This document shows positions 39,073 through 50,419 of a DNA stretch of 64,000 nt, one piece after another. How positions within the stretch are numbered: position 1 is the stretch's first letter; each line of letters begins with the position of its first letter. The DNA is from Sipunculus nudus (taxonomy: Eukaryota > Annelida > Sipuncula > Golfingiida > Sipunculidae), in contig CM049318.1 in assembly GCA_026874595.1 (NCBI GenBank), positions 25,508,956 to 25,572,955 on the forward strand, in the 5' to 3' direction. Under the pieces are notes generated by a model. It searched no databases. It saw only the letters and a list, made by a program, of their open reading frames with translations, and was not told the origin of the DNA. Made by a program: the position numbers and the translations under genes.

Positions 39073-39423
39073 AAAAACTTGTTTTGATGAAAAACTGAGT
39101 CTGACATTTACTACGCCACACCCATTAGTCAAGTATTATCAAATTGTTTAAGACCTGTCCCAAATACATCAAGCCTGTGATATAGTTTACTGAGAATAAT
39201 TCTGTGATCAACGACATCAAAAGCCAGCCTTTAGTCATGCAAAAGAATCGACAATTATCGTTATTTTGAGTTCGGGACACAAAATATTTTATATGAAGGA
39301 GGGCCGTTTTGCAGTGTCAGGTATTGCATATAGTAAAACTCGCTGACAGAACCTAGACTTAAACACGTATACATGCTTTATAAGTTTTGTCGTCTCTGCA
39401 GTTTTATTGGATTAGTAATCTTA

Positions 39424-40318
39424 TACAGTAGAACGCCTGCTAACGGCCACGCCTCAATAACGGTCAATACGTCTACAACGGTCAGATTTTCCGGTCCCGA
39501 ATTTTCGACCGTTATATTTCATAATCAATTTGTTGTCAATTACGGCCACTCCTCTATTCCGTATTACGGCCAGGTCTCTCGGTCCCGCAGGCCGGGAAAC
39601 GCCTCAATTACGGTCAGGGGCAGTGACTCTGTGACATGGGCTCAACAAATCGAGCGGCCACTTCTGACCTCAATATCATTACAGAAGTGTCCGCTCTCAC
39701 ATATTCCTGTCTGTTAATGAGTGCCTAGATAAAGTTAACCACTCGACCGTGACTGAGTTGTTTGACACGTAGCCAGCGTCGTACTCCCCCACTCATCCTC
39801 ATAGTATGCACAGTAGAAAGGCATGTGTTTCCGCTTGCATGTATGTTTGGGAATCAGTGGTGCGAGCCGGATCTTAATTAGGGTGTTTGTCATTTAATTA
39901 ACGAATGACAACCCGCGGGTCCCGATGATTATGTCAAATTACTCATACATGAATAAATATGAAAGCAAAATAAACATTGTAACATGTATAAACTTGTTAC
40001 GCATACTCTGGCCAAATCACTATGACCATTATGGCGACCAAGAAAAGACATGAATTGGCTCTCAAAGAAAAGGTAGATCTGATCAGGAAGAGTGACTAGA
40101 AGAAAGCAGCCGACAGCTAGCAGAAATATATAGTGTCGGCCAAACTCAAGTTCAAAACATACAAAGAGGAAGCGAGAGGTCATGGAACAGTATGAAGAAA
40201 ATACTCCATTACATTTTAACCCCCCTATCCTGGTCAAGTCCTGTATAACGGCCACTCCTGTATTAAGGCCACTTTCATCCAGTTCCGATGGTGACCGTTA
40301 TACAGGCGTTCTACTGTA
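39424..40318 (-). mobile_element. Decayed pogo/Tigger-like DNA transposon
   Basis: The element is bounded by TACAGTAGAACGCCTG at the left and its inverse CAGGCGTTCTACTGTA at the right, with TA at both ends as expected of Tc1/mariner target sites. Subterminal TAACGGCCAC / GTGACCGTTA extend the inverted repeat to about 27 bp. The interior (about 40020-40210) keeps a fragment of transposase N-terminus. At about 895 bp the element is far shorter than an autonomous pogo-type element, which is usually around 2 kb or more. Strand is arbitrary for the element; the relic reads on the plus strand. Confidence 0.8.
40029..40210 (+). pseudogene. Relic of pogo-type transposase N-terminal DNA-binding domain
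   Basis: Starting at ATG 40030 the frame reads MATKKRHELALKEKVDLI, then hits TAG. In a shifted frame it continues RQLAEIYSVGQTQVQNIQR and, in a further frame, KREVMEQYEENT. These are the pieces of the CENP-B/psq helix-turn-helix that begins pogo-family transposases. Stops and at least two frameshifts make it inactive, and the DDE domain is missing. Confidence 0.75.
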
Positions 40319-40389
40319 CATGTATATTGATATCGTTTATCTTTCACGTCATGATTGAGATATGACCACAGGCGCGGGTCTAAGGCGGG

Positions 40390-40436
40390 TGGGGGGGGGG
40401 GGGGGCTCTAGGCGTCCAGACCTCCCCCCCCCCCCC
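40390..40436. repeat. G15 and C13 runs facing each other
   Basis: Fifteen G (40391-40405) are followed after 18 bases by thirteen C (40424-40436), so a single strand could fold into a G:C hairpin, or each strand into a quadruplex or i-motif. A further C13 run lies at 40613-40625. Confidence 0.9.
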
Positions 40437-40439
40437 GGC

Positions 40440-41380
40440 TCTTAACGGACGACCTTTTTTTAGACAATTTTTATGCATGACACCCGTTGACCCCTCCCTG
40501 CAAAAAAACAAGGATCCACGCCTGGACCAGGCCTCGGTTATTCACAAACATTCAGAGACACAGAGAAACCTGAAGCAGATTATGGGGGAGGGTCCAGAGG
40601 GTCCATACCAGCCCCCCCCCCCCCCGCCCATTCTCACCCGCCGCAACCTTTTTTACTTGTTTCAGAGTAATTTGTGCCGTCTGCCCCCACCCGTTCGAGG
40701 TCTGAGGCCCTTTAAAAAGGAGGGTTCGATCCCTTCTTTTCCAAAATCCTCAATCCGCTCCCGGATAAACTCGAGGGCTTGTTGTGTGTGTGTGTGTGTT
40801 TTTTTTGCAACAACAGGACGTGATAGTGTACAAATAGGCCATCACAATCTTATAGTCGAACACACACGCGAGCATGTTATTATCTGATGTGGCGTCATCC
40901 TGATATTGACTACCGTCAGCTCAATTGATGAACTAAGCAGTGCATGAGCTTTTTTATTAGACCATTAGATCTCGTATGACATACATTCAGGTACACCTTA
41001 ACGAATGTAAATTATTTGGGAATTAAAAATTCATTTTAACCATCTCTTCTCCGACATAGTACGCCTTTTCAGGTGATATCGCGGAAAAGGTGTGTCGTTC
41101 ATCACATATACAAGAACAATCATTAATCTCTTTGACTATTGTCAAAATTATATATAAAGCTAGACTTACTCTCCATGCACTTACCGGTTTTAATTTACCC
41201 TTACATGAATTCCCGGAAACAATAAATTATAATTATTATTTTTTTAATTCATTTTATTTTTTTTCAAGAAGGTCTATATTTTTGTCAGCCAAAAACTTGT
41301 GTCTGTGGTTTACTCCTAAATACGTTCCTGATGGCTGGAGTATGTTGTAATATTAGATTATATCAGTAACTATATTATCC
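40440..41380. other. No gene seen
   Basis: The part up to 40900 is C-rich and repeat-like and the rest AT-rich. The open frame 40477-40887 runs through two homopolymers and has no family motif, so I do not call it a gene. Confidence 0.45.
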
Positions 41381-41383
41381 CTA

Positions 41384-41674
41384 TTAGGCCAAAATAAAAA
41401 AAAAGTATGGTTCTCAGGCACTTTTTTTCAGAAATCAATACGGGCGGGCGGGTTTTTTATATTTATTTTTTTGGTAGTTTCGATATAAATATCAAATGAT
41501 AAGGGAAACATGATAATAACAGATTTATTTTGCTGAATAAGTAAAAGCACTACATTCCAATGGAAATTGTATGATTTTATCTTCTTGAAAGAAATGTCCG
41601 AGCGGCTGCAGCTCATAATTGGTAAGTTCCTATCAAAAATCAAAATAAAAATTTTTGTTGCGGGGGTTTAAAAT

Positions 41675-41676
<2 letters not shown>
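41384..41676 (-). mobile_element. MITE family copy C (reverse orientation, right end lost to a TA tract)
   Basis: Starts TTAGGCCAAAATAAAAAAAA then GTATGGTTCTCAGGCAC; the interior is the reverse complement of copies A and B (ATGATAATAACAGA, GCTGAATAAGTAAAAGCA, TTTTATCTTCTTGAAAG, GAGCGGCTGCAGCTC). The far terminal repeat is replaced by the (TA)n microsatellite that begins at 41676. Confidence 0.82.

Positions 41677-41733
<57 letters not shown>
41676..41733. repeat. (TA)n microsatellite
   Basis: About 57 bp of TA repeat abutting MITE copy C. Confidence 0.95.
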
Positions 41734-41735
<2 letters not shown>

Positions 41736-42636
41736 ATGTGCTACGCACACTTAGCCTGCAATACATATATAATAAAACTGTATTATAAAGGAGGAATCAT
41801 TATTATTTCAGAGTATAATTGTGTTTGTAAGTTAACATGAGCGCCTCATCAACATATCCACATATATTTTTACAAAATGTACATAGGCATTTAAATTATC
41901 ATATAATTAAAACAGGATTATCCTATGCTTAGAAATTATTCATTGGTGGACACGTGAGGTCAGCATCACAGATATTGATTGCTTGATAATTTGACATCAC
42001 CGGGTCCTTGAGCCAGGACTTTGATCAAGGCCTATTTCAGAGTCTATATACGGGCCTGCACTTAACACGGGATCTGTGCGAATACGTATTGCACATCCAT
42101 GTATCCCTTTTCAATTATTATCAACTTGTGCGTTGATCTTTGAATGATGATTTTAATTATAAATAAATAAAAAATACATAAAGTCCTAAATTTAAAAAAA
42201 AGCAAAAAATAAAAAATAATCATAAGGAATCGATCCTTCTGTTGCCTGCGGCGCACGTCTTTATTTTGTTTAACATCAAGCTGTACTGTATTAAATATTG
42301 TTGGACCGTTTCATAAAAGAAGTGAATGAATTTTATACGGTCAATGTCCGTTTAAATCACCCAGTCGGAGGTCCCTAAAGTCTGTCGATTCATGATTCAT
42401 TTTGTGATAACTACAGCGTCATACCGAGTGCAAGATAAGTAGGGGGTATGTTAATGGGTAGCGTTTGACAGACGTATTTAATTCTCCTTATACTGGTGCA
42501 GCAAGGGAGGTCATTACGGTAAGGTCCTTAGATTTTTTTATCACTTTGTTACTGAGTCATACACTGAACAAAACTGAAACTGAAATACACTGAACAGGAA
42601 TGACGTGTTAATCGCAGGGAAATGTAAGGTTAGTGA

Positions 42637-42638
42637 TT

Positions 42639-42690
<52 letters not shown>

Positions 42691-42692
42691 GG
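42637..42692. repeat. (GT)n(GA)n compound microsatellite
   Basis: About 16 GT units directly followed by about 10 GA units. Confidence 0.95.
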
Positions 42693-43339
42693 AGAGATTA
42701 TCTACATTCATGTCATTTTCATCAGGCAAATTCCATAATCGCAACCCTTACAAGGATATAAGTTATATTTGCTGAGAAACATACCGACGGTAAATGTAAT
42801 ACCTCTCTCCACCTGGCAGAAGTTTAATTAGGGTAGCATCCTATGCTCCTTTCGAATCTTTACCTGGTGCCTACTCGAGGATTGTTGAATTGCACAGTAA
42901 TATTTGGTCTGTCGGATTAAAGTATATCAATTCATTAGACAATTAATTTATCAATAAAAATAAAACATGCAATAAAAAACAAAATCTGCATTCTGAGCCA
43001 TGCAGACCTCCGCAACGAAAGCGGTGCTCCCAAAACCATGATTGCATTCACTTATTCGGCCCACAATCCCAGTTTAATCCTTTCCTAAGTGATTGTGCAT
43101 TCGTGGATATTCATTAATACCGTTCCTGAATCCTGGTCATGTGACGGATCCACATCAAATTCTGGTCGGTTCTTCATGGGTCCCTTCCTAGAAGACCCTG
43201 AAGTTTTCATGTGATTTCGTCCATGACTGTTTGTGTTATGTTATGAACAATCACGCATACAAACACACCCTCACACACACACACACCCTCACACACATCC
43301 ACCCACAAACGCACACATTCAACAATAGGAATGAACTAA

Positions 43340-43410
43340 TAGCCTCCTGGCGGAGGCAATACGGTGGTTGCCTTTTTGTTCACGAGGGTTTCGAATTGGC
43401 GATATTTGCG
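43340..43410 (-). repeat. Dispersed repeat, inverted relative of the 46.6 kb hairpin element
   Basis: GGTTGCCTTTTTGTTCACG and TTTGCGAAAGG here match, in reverse orientation, AACAAAAAGGCAACC and the CGCGAA-rich arms near 46580-46670. The left part carries its own small hairpin (GCCTCCTGGCGGAGGC). Confidence 0.55.
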
Positions 43411-43933
43411 AAAGGGATTTGTCACGCATACAAAACCTCCATGGATAAAATGTCCCATTGTCGAAGACAAAGTTGAAAGTAAAAGTTTGACATTATGAAT
43501 AAAAATAGATAGTGTATGTTAAAATACTGATACTCGAAATGTTTTCAGATCTTTCCAATTGTCTGTACTTACCAATCAGTATATTTTGATAATGAGAATT
43601 TATGCACCTAATTTTTGGTACAATTAATTTACATAATAAAGGTCATACACTATGCACATATTGTTGAAATTGTGAGGAACCCTTGCGAAACACTGTAAAC
43701 GTGTGAATCGTGAAATTTCAACCAAGTGAATATAAAGCAAACCACAGTAAGTGGTGTATCCGCTGAGAGCCAAAGAATTACGGTTTGCCAACTCATCAAA
43801 AGAGTAAAGCTGGGTAAATAGTCCATAACTAAATATAAAGACATTACTAGGATTTTATATTTACAAAAGTTTTTTTTTAAAATTTATTTAAACAAATACA
43901 CAAAAAAGGGTCACTTGCCGGTGGTTCTTGCAC

Positions 43934-43953
43934 GGGGGGGGGGGGGGGGGGGG
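43934..43953. repeat. Poly-G run (20)
   Basis: Twenty consecutive G, preceded by CAC and followed by AGG. Other G/C homopolymers occur at 2424, 18853, 19842 and 57695. Confidence 0.95.
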
Positions 43954-43999
43954 AGGTATCACCCGACTTTGAATTATACTCTGGAAAGACACAAAATAC

Positions 44000-45290
44000 T
44001 CCAAATGATTAAATTTTTAATCGTTATAAATTGGATACTTGCTTATTATACTAATTATATAAATTTATCATATATAAATTAATATATAAAATTATAAATG
44101 AACATAGGATTTGTAATTGTTATTTTGTTATACGATTTAGATTTTTATTATTTTTTTTTTCAATGAGAACTGTATGCATTTTCATTATACGCTTCCTGGA
44201 ACTATGGATATGTGTCAATTATTTTTTACATAACTGTGATATAGTTCTTGTATGTCTTATTAATAGTTTGATACTTGGTGGAATTTAAGCGAATCTAGCG
44301 TGTGTATGCGTGTGTGTGTGATCCAGCTCTGATCTGCTTAAGGCCATTAATCAATACTCATTTAACGTCACTCGTACAATGGTATTGTATACACTTAGAC
44401 ATTATGCAAATCTATCTCGATAGCTCTCAGACCAGCATGAGGTCTCACGTATAAGTGAACCCTGGTCCCCTTCTGCGTACACCATTATCAGTAATAATGG
44501 ATGGAGGTCACACGGACAATTAAGTTCAGATATCACCACAAGTACGTACTATCTTTCTGATCGTACAGTTGCATCCCGTGGTGACATCATGTCACGTCCT
44601 GCTGTGTTTTGTTATCTAGAATTGACAATAGAAAACACTTCAAAGCTAGACGCCCATCTGTACAATATTGATATCATGAACTTAACTGATCATCTGCAGT
44701 CTTCGGGGTGAAAGAACCAATATCTCGGGGTTCGTCACGTGAACACAAGAAAAAGTCAAATTCTCTGAAATGAATCTCGCAGTGAACAAAACGGCAACTT
44801 TTCTCAATTAAAATCTCACTAAAAAGTATCTTTTTATCGACACCCCTATCTAAACACTTAGTGTCAGTCGTCGCCGATAGGTGTCGCTAGTTCGGGGTAG
44901 GCTCTATTTACCTTAAATATGAAATAATATATTCAAACCACAACTTGATTACGTGGTGAAGTTTGTTTTCGCTTCCTATTTGTTTAATAGTATTTTTTTC
45001 ATGTTCCTGATTACCTTTTTTAACCAGCGTGCCTTAGAGCGTACGCAGATTTATAGACTGTCATTAACGTTTAAATAATTATATGTTTAAAAGTGTTTAA
45101 ATAATATATGTATCCCGGTAATCTGAGCATATTCAGTTTCACTAACTTTAGCCTGTGACCTTCCACAATTATAAATCTGATCAATATCACTCTGTGAGAA
45201 CCCAATTTATTCAACCCACTGCTTCCGTTACATGGTCCTTAAACGACGATCCACTGTGATATTATTATTATTATTATTTTTATTATTATT
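44000..45290. other. No gene seen; upstream of the dehydrogenase
   Basis: AT-rich DNA without exons that I can support. A TTATTATTATT tract is at 45257-45292, at the edge of MITE copy D. Confidence 0.45.
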
Positions 45291-45295
45291 ATTCT

Positions 45296-45566
45296 GCAGA
45301 ATAGGTATGGTTCACAGGCATTTTTTCAGAAATCAGTGCGGGCGGGCGATTTTTTTTACCCTTTTTTGTTTGTTTAGATTAAAATGTCATATGGTCGGGG
45401 AAAAGCATAAAAATTACATGATTTTTTTGATAAACAGATAAAAGCAATACATTATAAAGGGAATCTGATCAAAATTGTATTATTTTATCTTCTTGAAAGA
45501 TGAAAATCAAAATAAAGGTGTGACGTAGGCAGTGCCTGAGAACCATGCCCTTTTTGGGGCCTTATT
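45296..45566 (-). mobile_element. MITE family copy D (full, reverse orientation)
   Basis: Left end GGTATGGTTCACAGGCA, right end TGCCTGAGAACCATGCCC then TTTTTGGGGCCTTA form terminal inverted repeats. The interior matches copies C and E (GGGCGGGCGAT, AAAAGCATAAAAA, CTGATCAAAATTGTAT, TTTTATCTTCTTGAAAGATG). It sits 350 bp upstream of the dehydrogenase start. Confidence 0.85.
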
Positions 45567-45917
45567 ATATGTTTAACCGTAAATCCGTTTCTTACGTAAA
45601 TACTAGGAACAATACCCTATTAATATATCCAATTGCCTTATACAAATATTATCTCCTTCAGAGTAAAAGCTTAATTCATGTATACCATATATATATAGTG
45701 GTTCAAATAATAATAATGTTAATAAACAGGAATAAATGCAATGAAACCTGTGACCACCCATTGGACTGGCCTAAAGTGGCCTAATTCACAGACGGTCTTG
45801 TTGAACAGGTCATCTATAAACAATGTTAATGCTTTTGCATCACTCTCAGTAGACAGGTAGTCTTATTAGATAAGTGGACTTTCAGAGTGAGATACGAGTA
45901 TGTCTGATCCTTTGTAG

Positions 45918-46089
45918 ATGTGGCGGTGTGCAGAGATTCAAGGTGCCGGGAAACCCTTTGTTGTTACATCCAGACCCCCGCCGGCGGTCCCAAAGCAAGG
46001 ACTCCTTATCAAAACTGAGTGCGCCGGAGTGTGTCATACTGATGTTCATTATGTTGCCGATGAAGGAGGGGCCAGGATAAAGCTTCTAG
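45918..46089 (+). CDS. Zinc-dependent alcohol dehydrogenase-like protein, exon 1
   Basis: The exon encodes residues 1-57 of an oxidoreductase of the zinc medium-chain dehydrogenase family, which oxidise alcohols with NAD(P)+. It holds LLIKTECAGVCHTDVH, where the Cys at residue 39 is the first catalytic zinc ligand. The donor is CTAG/GTACAG and the exon leaves in phase 1. The ATG at 45918 is directly preceded by TTTGTAG, which could itself be an acceptor; an in-frame TAG just upstream means the protein starts here whether or not a 5' untranslated exon exists. Joined with exons 2 and 3 it gives 373 residues, the usual family length. Confidence 0.9.
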
Positions 46090-46607
46090 GTACAGTAGGC
46101 TGTATCAATAATAGAAAATAAAACTTACTTGACCCTTCCTTCTCCGTATTTCGAAAAAAAAAATAATTTAATTTCTCTTCTTTGTGTTTAATTGATTACT
46201 TGTGCTAACTTTCATCGTTCTTCCTCAGTATCATGGCTACTTTCTATTTTATCAACTTCTTTGACGACCCCTCTCATTTCTTCATCAGCTTGTGTTGCAT
46301 TTTTTCTTTTTTAATTGGGTTTTGGTCAACATTTTACGTGCACTGTTATTTTCTTTTTGTTTACCAACTCGATTAGTTGACCATTCTTGTATTTCCTGTA
46401 ATGTTGAGACCAACGAATGTCTGCACTATTTGTAACCACACCCCTTTAGTAATCATATAGGAGACCATTCCTTAGTGACTTAGATAAGATTAATATGATA
46501 TATATCCAGTATTTATAGAAGTGTTTTTTTTGTTTTACTTTTTCTCAGTACATCTGTACATTTGAACGACACTGACGATGCGGCCTCCTTTTCACGAAGG
46601 TATTATT

Positions 46608-46652
46608 TTCGCGATAATTGCCTTATCGCGAATATCGTGAATGGTATTCACG
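46608..46652. repeat. Two adjacent perfect hairpins
   Basis: TTCGCGATAA, loop TTGCC, TTATCGCGAA (10-bp arms), then three bases and CGTGAAT, loop GGT, ATTCACG (7-bp arms). Flanks TCCTTTTCACGAAGG and GCGAACAAAAAGGCAACC point to a dispersed element, with an inverted relative at 43340. Confidence 0.8.
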
Positions 46653-47083
46653 CGAACAAAAAGGCAACCTCAGTATGTATTTGGTCGTTGATTCCAATCT
46701 GCCAGAACTAAATCTGTTAAGTGTTTCCAAGGCTACACTTTAGGGAGTTTGTTGCGTAACATGTTGCATGTGTATGTGTGATGTTCCCATTAATTTGCAA
46801 CGTGTTTCAGGAAAAGAACGTGTTCGTTTTTCTTATAATTTGTTGCACGGTATCAGGTTATATCAGGTTTTAGATAACAGAATTACAGGAGTGACGGTCA
46901 CGGCAAGGGGAAGGCAAGAAAAGTTACATCATTAAACAGCTTTAAACGGCTATAGGGTTATGTTGCGACATATATTTCTTGAAGCACGACGCACACACGA
47001 GTATGCACCAAGTGTTCAATGTCCCACATGCGGCTTATTTTCCTTTGTTTTAACTATACGTTCAAATCTGCTTGCATCACAGG

Positions 47084-47211
47084 GTCATGAAAAGTGACCA
47101 TGCAAGTAAAGTTGCATGGCGACTTTCCAAATATGGCAAAGATCTGGTGCGTAGCTTAAAAAATGACACGCGTGATCTTCGACCAAGCAGGCGGGGCATG
47201 TTGGACATGCC
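47084..47211. repeat. Run of consecutive inverted repeats in dehydrogenase intron 1
   Basis: Three clear stems follow one another: CCATGCAA/TTGCATGG (47098-47119, 6-base loop), AAGATC/GATCTT (47139-47179, longer loop) and GGCATGT/ACATGCC (47195-47211, 3-base loop). GGTCA/TGACC at 47083-47099 partly overlaps the first. The composition is higher in GC than the surrounding intron. Confidence 0.65.
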
Positions 47212-48236
47212 GTTTAGGCGGGCCTGCCATGTGACACAAGCCTCGCAAACCTCACGGCTTGCATAACATTTCATTGGGCTATAACCAATACATACAACAA
47301 ACGTTTTGCTTTGTCCATTCAGAATCTCCCTCTTACATGCATGAATAATATTTTATATCTCTTTGAACCTCCAGTGCTGCAATCTTAAATACTGTAGTCA
47401 AATTTGCTCACACCCGAAAACGAGACTTGACACCATGCAATTGTTTTTGGCAGTTTTTCAGTTAATAAATGTTACATGTGGTTCTTTCACATATATGGAT
47501 GAGAGTCCTCTAATTAAACAAGCTTTAATATTTTTGTAGAGCAGCACATACACTGCACAGGGACCTCGTGCCTGTGGTCGCCGCCATGTCGCTGGAACTA
47601 TATTCTGTGTGTTATAAATAAGTTCGCTAGGGATGTGTGTCTAAGACATCATGATGAGTGCGCATCATAATATAGTACCACGATAGCACTATTTTAACAA
47701 TTAACAGTAGGAACACCAGCGAAGAAACGTATATATATGAACGCGGAAAGCGAACGTAGGAACAAGGAAGTAGACATTTTTCTTTACCTGAAACCTCCGA
47801 CGGAAGTTTGGAAACCAAAGTTTGATATTATTCTTTTATTCTTATTATTTGCTAATAATCCGGGGCTGCTGGTCTCGACTGTTGGCTGATGTATGCGGTC
47901 TGTGACGGCTTTCTAGTGACATGTGGGTATTAAACGTAGCATTTGTTTCTAATGAACCGATCTGGGATTGGCTTGTGATATTTTTGTTGACACCAATTGT
48001 TAAATATCAATGCAATCCTTTGTCTAAATAGCATCAATTTCCAATGTCCTGCAAAGTTAAAAAAACTCGCTTATATTATCATAGCTATTCTTAGAAATGA
48101 ATCGGCGTTTTGTACAGATAGGTCACGATGTTTCAGGGTGAGCGGGTTGAGAATGCGGCCCTGTTATCCAACCCTTGAACATCTTACACCTTCACCCTTA
48201 CACATAATTAACAAAACTCTTACCTTTTTTTTACAG

Positions 48237-48440
48237 GTGATGGGTTTGCTGGAATCGTTCTCGGTCATGAAATCTGCGGTGTGATCCAGGCGTTCGGCGA
48301 AGACGTACGAAGTCCGGCCGGGCTTTCGCTGGGAGACCGAGTGATTGTGTTTCCCTGGATCGGCTGCAGACAGTGCGACATCTGCCGGGCGGGCCATAGC
48401 AATTTGTGCGAAACTAACAGAGCTGCTACCACTGAAATAG
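48237..48440 (+). CDS. Zinc-dependent alcohol dehydrogenase-like protein, exon 2
   Basis: The exon covers residues 58-125. It opens with GDGFAGIVLGHEICGVI, in which His68 (with Glu69) belongs to the catalytic zinc site, and contains the structural zinc loop CRQCDICRAGHSNLC with Cys at 101, 104, 107 and 115, spaced C-x2-C-x2-C-x7-C as in the family. LSLGDRVIV is the usual strand before that loop. The acceptor is an eight-T tract plus ACAG, the donor AATAG/GTACAT; both edges are phase 1 (204 nt). This exon is repeated nearly exactly at 63073-63276. Confidence 0.95.
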
Positions 48441-49052
48441 GTACATTAGCAGTTCTAATTGAATTTATTATATTTTAGAAAAAGCATTTAAACAACCGTT
48501 ATTATCAATATTTAAATCTGCTTCAATATCCTGTACTCACCTTGGTGTACAAATAGCACAAGGTTAGACACGTCCTCAGAGACCACCATAAGGTTATACC
48601 AACATTTTTGACATGCAGACCGAATGACTAATCTATACTCATACATGTACATTGACTTTATCACACTAGGTTGTTTATCTAATAAACCCATGTTAATGTT
48701 TTTAAAGAGGTTATTTAGCAACGGGGCAATGGTGATTGAGGCGAACATATGGTCTTGACTAACGTATTGGCTTGCATGGACTGCTTCATGGTAAAAAAAA
48801 GGCTCTGGTCTCCTAAAAAGTCCGTCTACAGAGGGAAATTTTAGAACTTGCGTTTTATGATGCTGAACCGGCCTTTGACAGTTTACCAGAGTCTGGCTCC
48901 TCACATATTTCTCTTCAAATATTTTTTTGGGTCAAATATCGTATTTCTTAACAACATGCTCTTAACACTGTTGCCTGTGGAATGAATCTATCATTTTTCC
49001 ATTGATTCAGGTACATTGTTATAGTTCTCTCATGTTTTCCTGTTTCAAAAAG

Positions 49053-49798
49053 GTCAGGGACCGGACACTCCTGGAGGCTATGGATCGCTTGTGCCCGTGC
49101 CCCACTGGAACATGGTGGTTAAACTTCCGGACTCCATCTCACCAGCAATCGGGTGCATGTTGCCCTGCAGTGCATTAACGACATACAACGCGGTGATGAA
49201 GATGAAGGAGTCCGTCATCAGAGGTTTCCAGATCCGTAACTACAGCAGAGTTTTGGTGATCGGGGCCGGTGGTCTGGGGTTGTGGGCGGTATCTCACGCT
49301 GCTGACCTCTTCGGGCAGTTCGGGGTCAAGGTAACGGCCGTAGATGTATCAGAAGACAAATTAGAGATCGCTAGAAAATACGGCGCCACAAACGGGGTAG
49401 TGATTGGAAGAGACGAGACGGTGGAAGATGTAGTTGGAAAATTAACTGATGGTGGAAAGGACAAATTTGACGGTGCTGTTGATTTCGTAGGAATGACCAA
49501 AACTGCAAACATTGCTGTTAAAAGCCTCAACAAAGGAGGGACCGTTTGCTTCGTTGGAAAGCTTGGTGGAGGAGCGGAGCTTGCGCTTCCAATAGGGTTC
49601 ATCATTATGAATATTGTTAAGATACAGGGTGTGAGGGTCGGTACTTACGATGAACTTGTAGAGATGGTCAAATGTTTAGAACACAGGAAGAACATGCCCG
49701 ACCCCGCTGACCTGTTTCCTCTCGATGATATTAACAGTATTCATGAGAGGATGAGGAAGGGACAGATGAATGGCCGAGCGGTCATTAAGTACGACTAG
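49053..49798 (+). CDS. Zinc-dependent alcohol dehydrogenase-like protein, exon 3 with stop
   Basis: The terminal exon encodes residues 126-373. The cofactor domain has VLVIGAGGLGLWAV (GxGGxG at 196-201) and an acidic residue after the second strand (VTAVDVSEDK, Asp223), which in this family suggests NAD rather than NADP. GGTVCFVGKLGGG and the C-terminal NGRAVIKYD are typical of the fold. The acceptor CTGTTTCAAAAAG is purine-rich just before the cut, but the phase-1 join from exon 2 keeps frame. The exon is well above background in GC. Substrate is unknown; class assignment (alcohol versus polyol dehydrogenase) needs alignment. Confidence 0.95.
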
Positions 49799-50001
49799 CT
49801 GGAATGAAGGATGTTTGGGCATGGGCCGCCCATAATGAAGAATATAATGTGGAAGTGATTGTTTCACATAAAAATTGATAAAACATAAACGGATGATTAT
49901 AAGACTTTTGTACGCAACATCAGGAAATATATAACCCTCCATGCGATAAATAATTTTTGTTATGATGTAACAAGGGGGGAATAAGGGGAAATAAAAATAA
50001 A
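49799..50001 (+). other. Dehydrogenase 3' untranslated region with AATAAA signals
   Basis: After the TAG at 49796-49798 the sequence becomes AT-rich. Two adjoining AATAAA hexamers lie at 49990-50001, about 190 bp after the stop, a sensible place for polyadenylation. Confidence 0.6.
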
Positions 50002-50334
50002 CCACATAAACAAAACAATTATGCTAAGATGCTCTCTTGGGTGATGACTTTCAATTATTGATTCTGTATATGTTTTGATTGGTGATTGTTTTCGACTAAT
50101 ACAAATAACGCTCTGTCCTGACACGGAGCATCAGAAAGGGTAAAAAGGACAGAAGACACCGGAGAGGGGAAATGTTCCTTAGTCAAGACAAATGCCATAC
50201 TAAAAACAATGGGTTATTATTAATTCTAAATGTAATTTAAATGACAAATATATCGCAAATAGCATTGCAAAGCATAAACCGATAAAATATTATTTTTAAT
50301 CTATGTGTAAGTGTATTAGTATTAGTATGAATTA

Positions 50335-50415
50335 TTGATGTAATGTATACATCCTGGAGGTGATGATGTAATGCATGCATCCAGGAGGTGATGATGTAAG
50401 GCATACATCCAGCGG
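50335..50415. repeat. Roughly 30-bp tandem repeat, three units
   Basis: Three units of GATGATGTAATGCATACATC followed by CAGGAGGT, with small changes. No coding significance. Confidence 0.85.
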
Positions 50416-50419
50416 CTGA

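Larger units (their letters stand above)
46090..48236 (+). other. Dehydrogenase intron 1
   Basis: The intron runs from GTACAG to TTTTTTTTACAG. It contains two hairpin-rich stretches (46608-46652 and 47084-47211) and, from 48042 on, the part that is duplicated at 62876. The frames open on both strands near 47072-47274 are a by-product of inverted repeats there. I see no additional coding exon, and the phases of exons 1 and 2 match. Confidence 0.8.

Noticed and set aside
39373-39717. 114-codon plus-strand frame
   Set aside because: It runs through the left end of the pogo-like transposon, including its terminal and subterminal repeats, and matches no transposase region.
40725-40750. tRNA-like B-box (GGTTCGATCCC) with a possible T-arm
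   Set aside because: No matching A-box, D-arm, anticodon arm or acceptor stem could be built upstream, so neither a tRNA nor a tRNA-derived SINE can be supported.
40477-40887. 136-codon plus-strand frame
   Set aside because: It crosses a C13 run and a (GT)n tract, has no domain, and the proline-rich part is the homopolymer itself.
47072-47274. Overlapping 64-65 codon frames on both strands in dehydrogenase intron 1
   Set aside because: Explained by inverted repeats in the stretch; no splice or protein motif.
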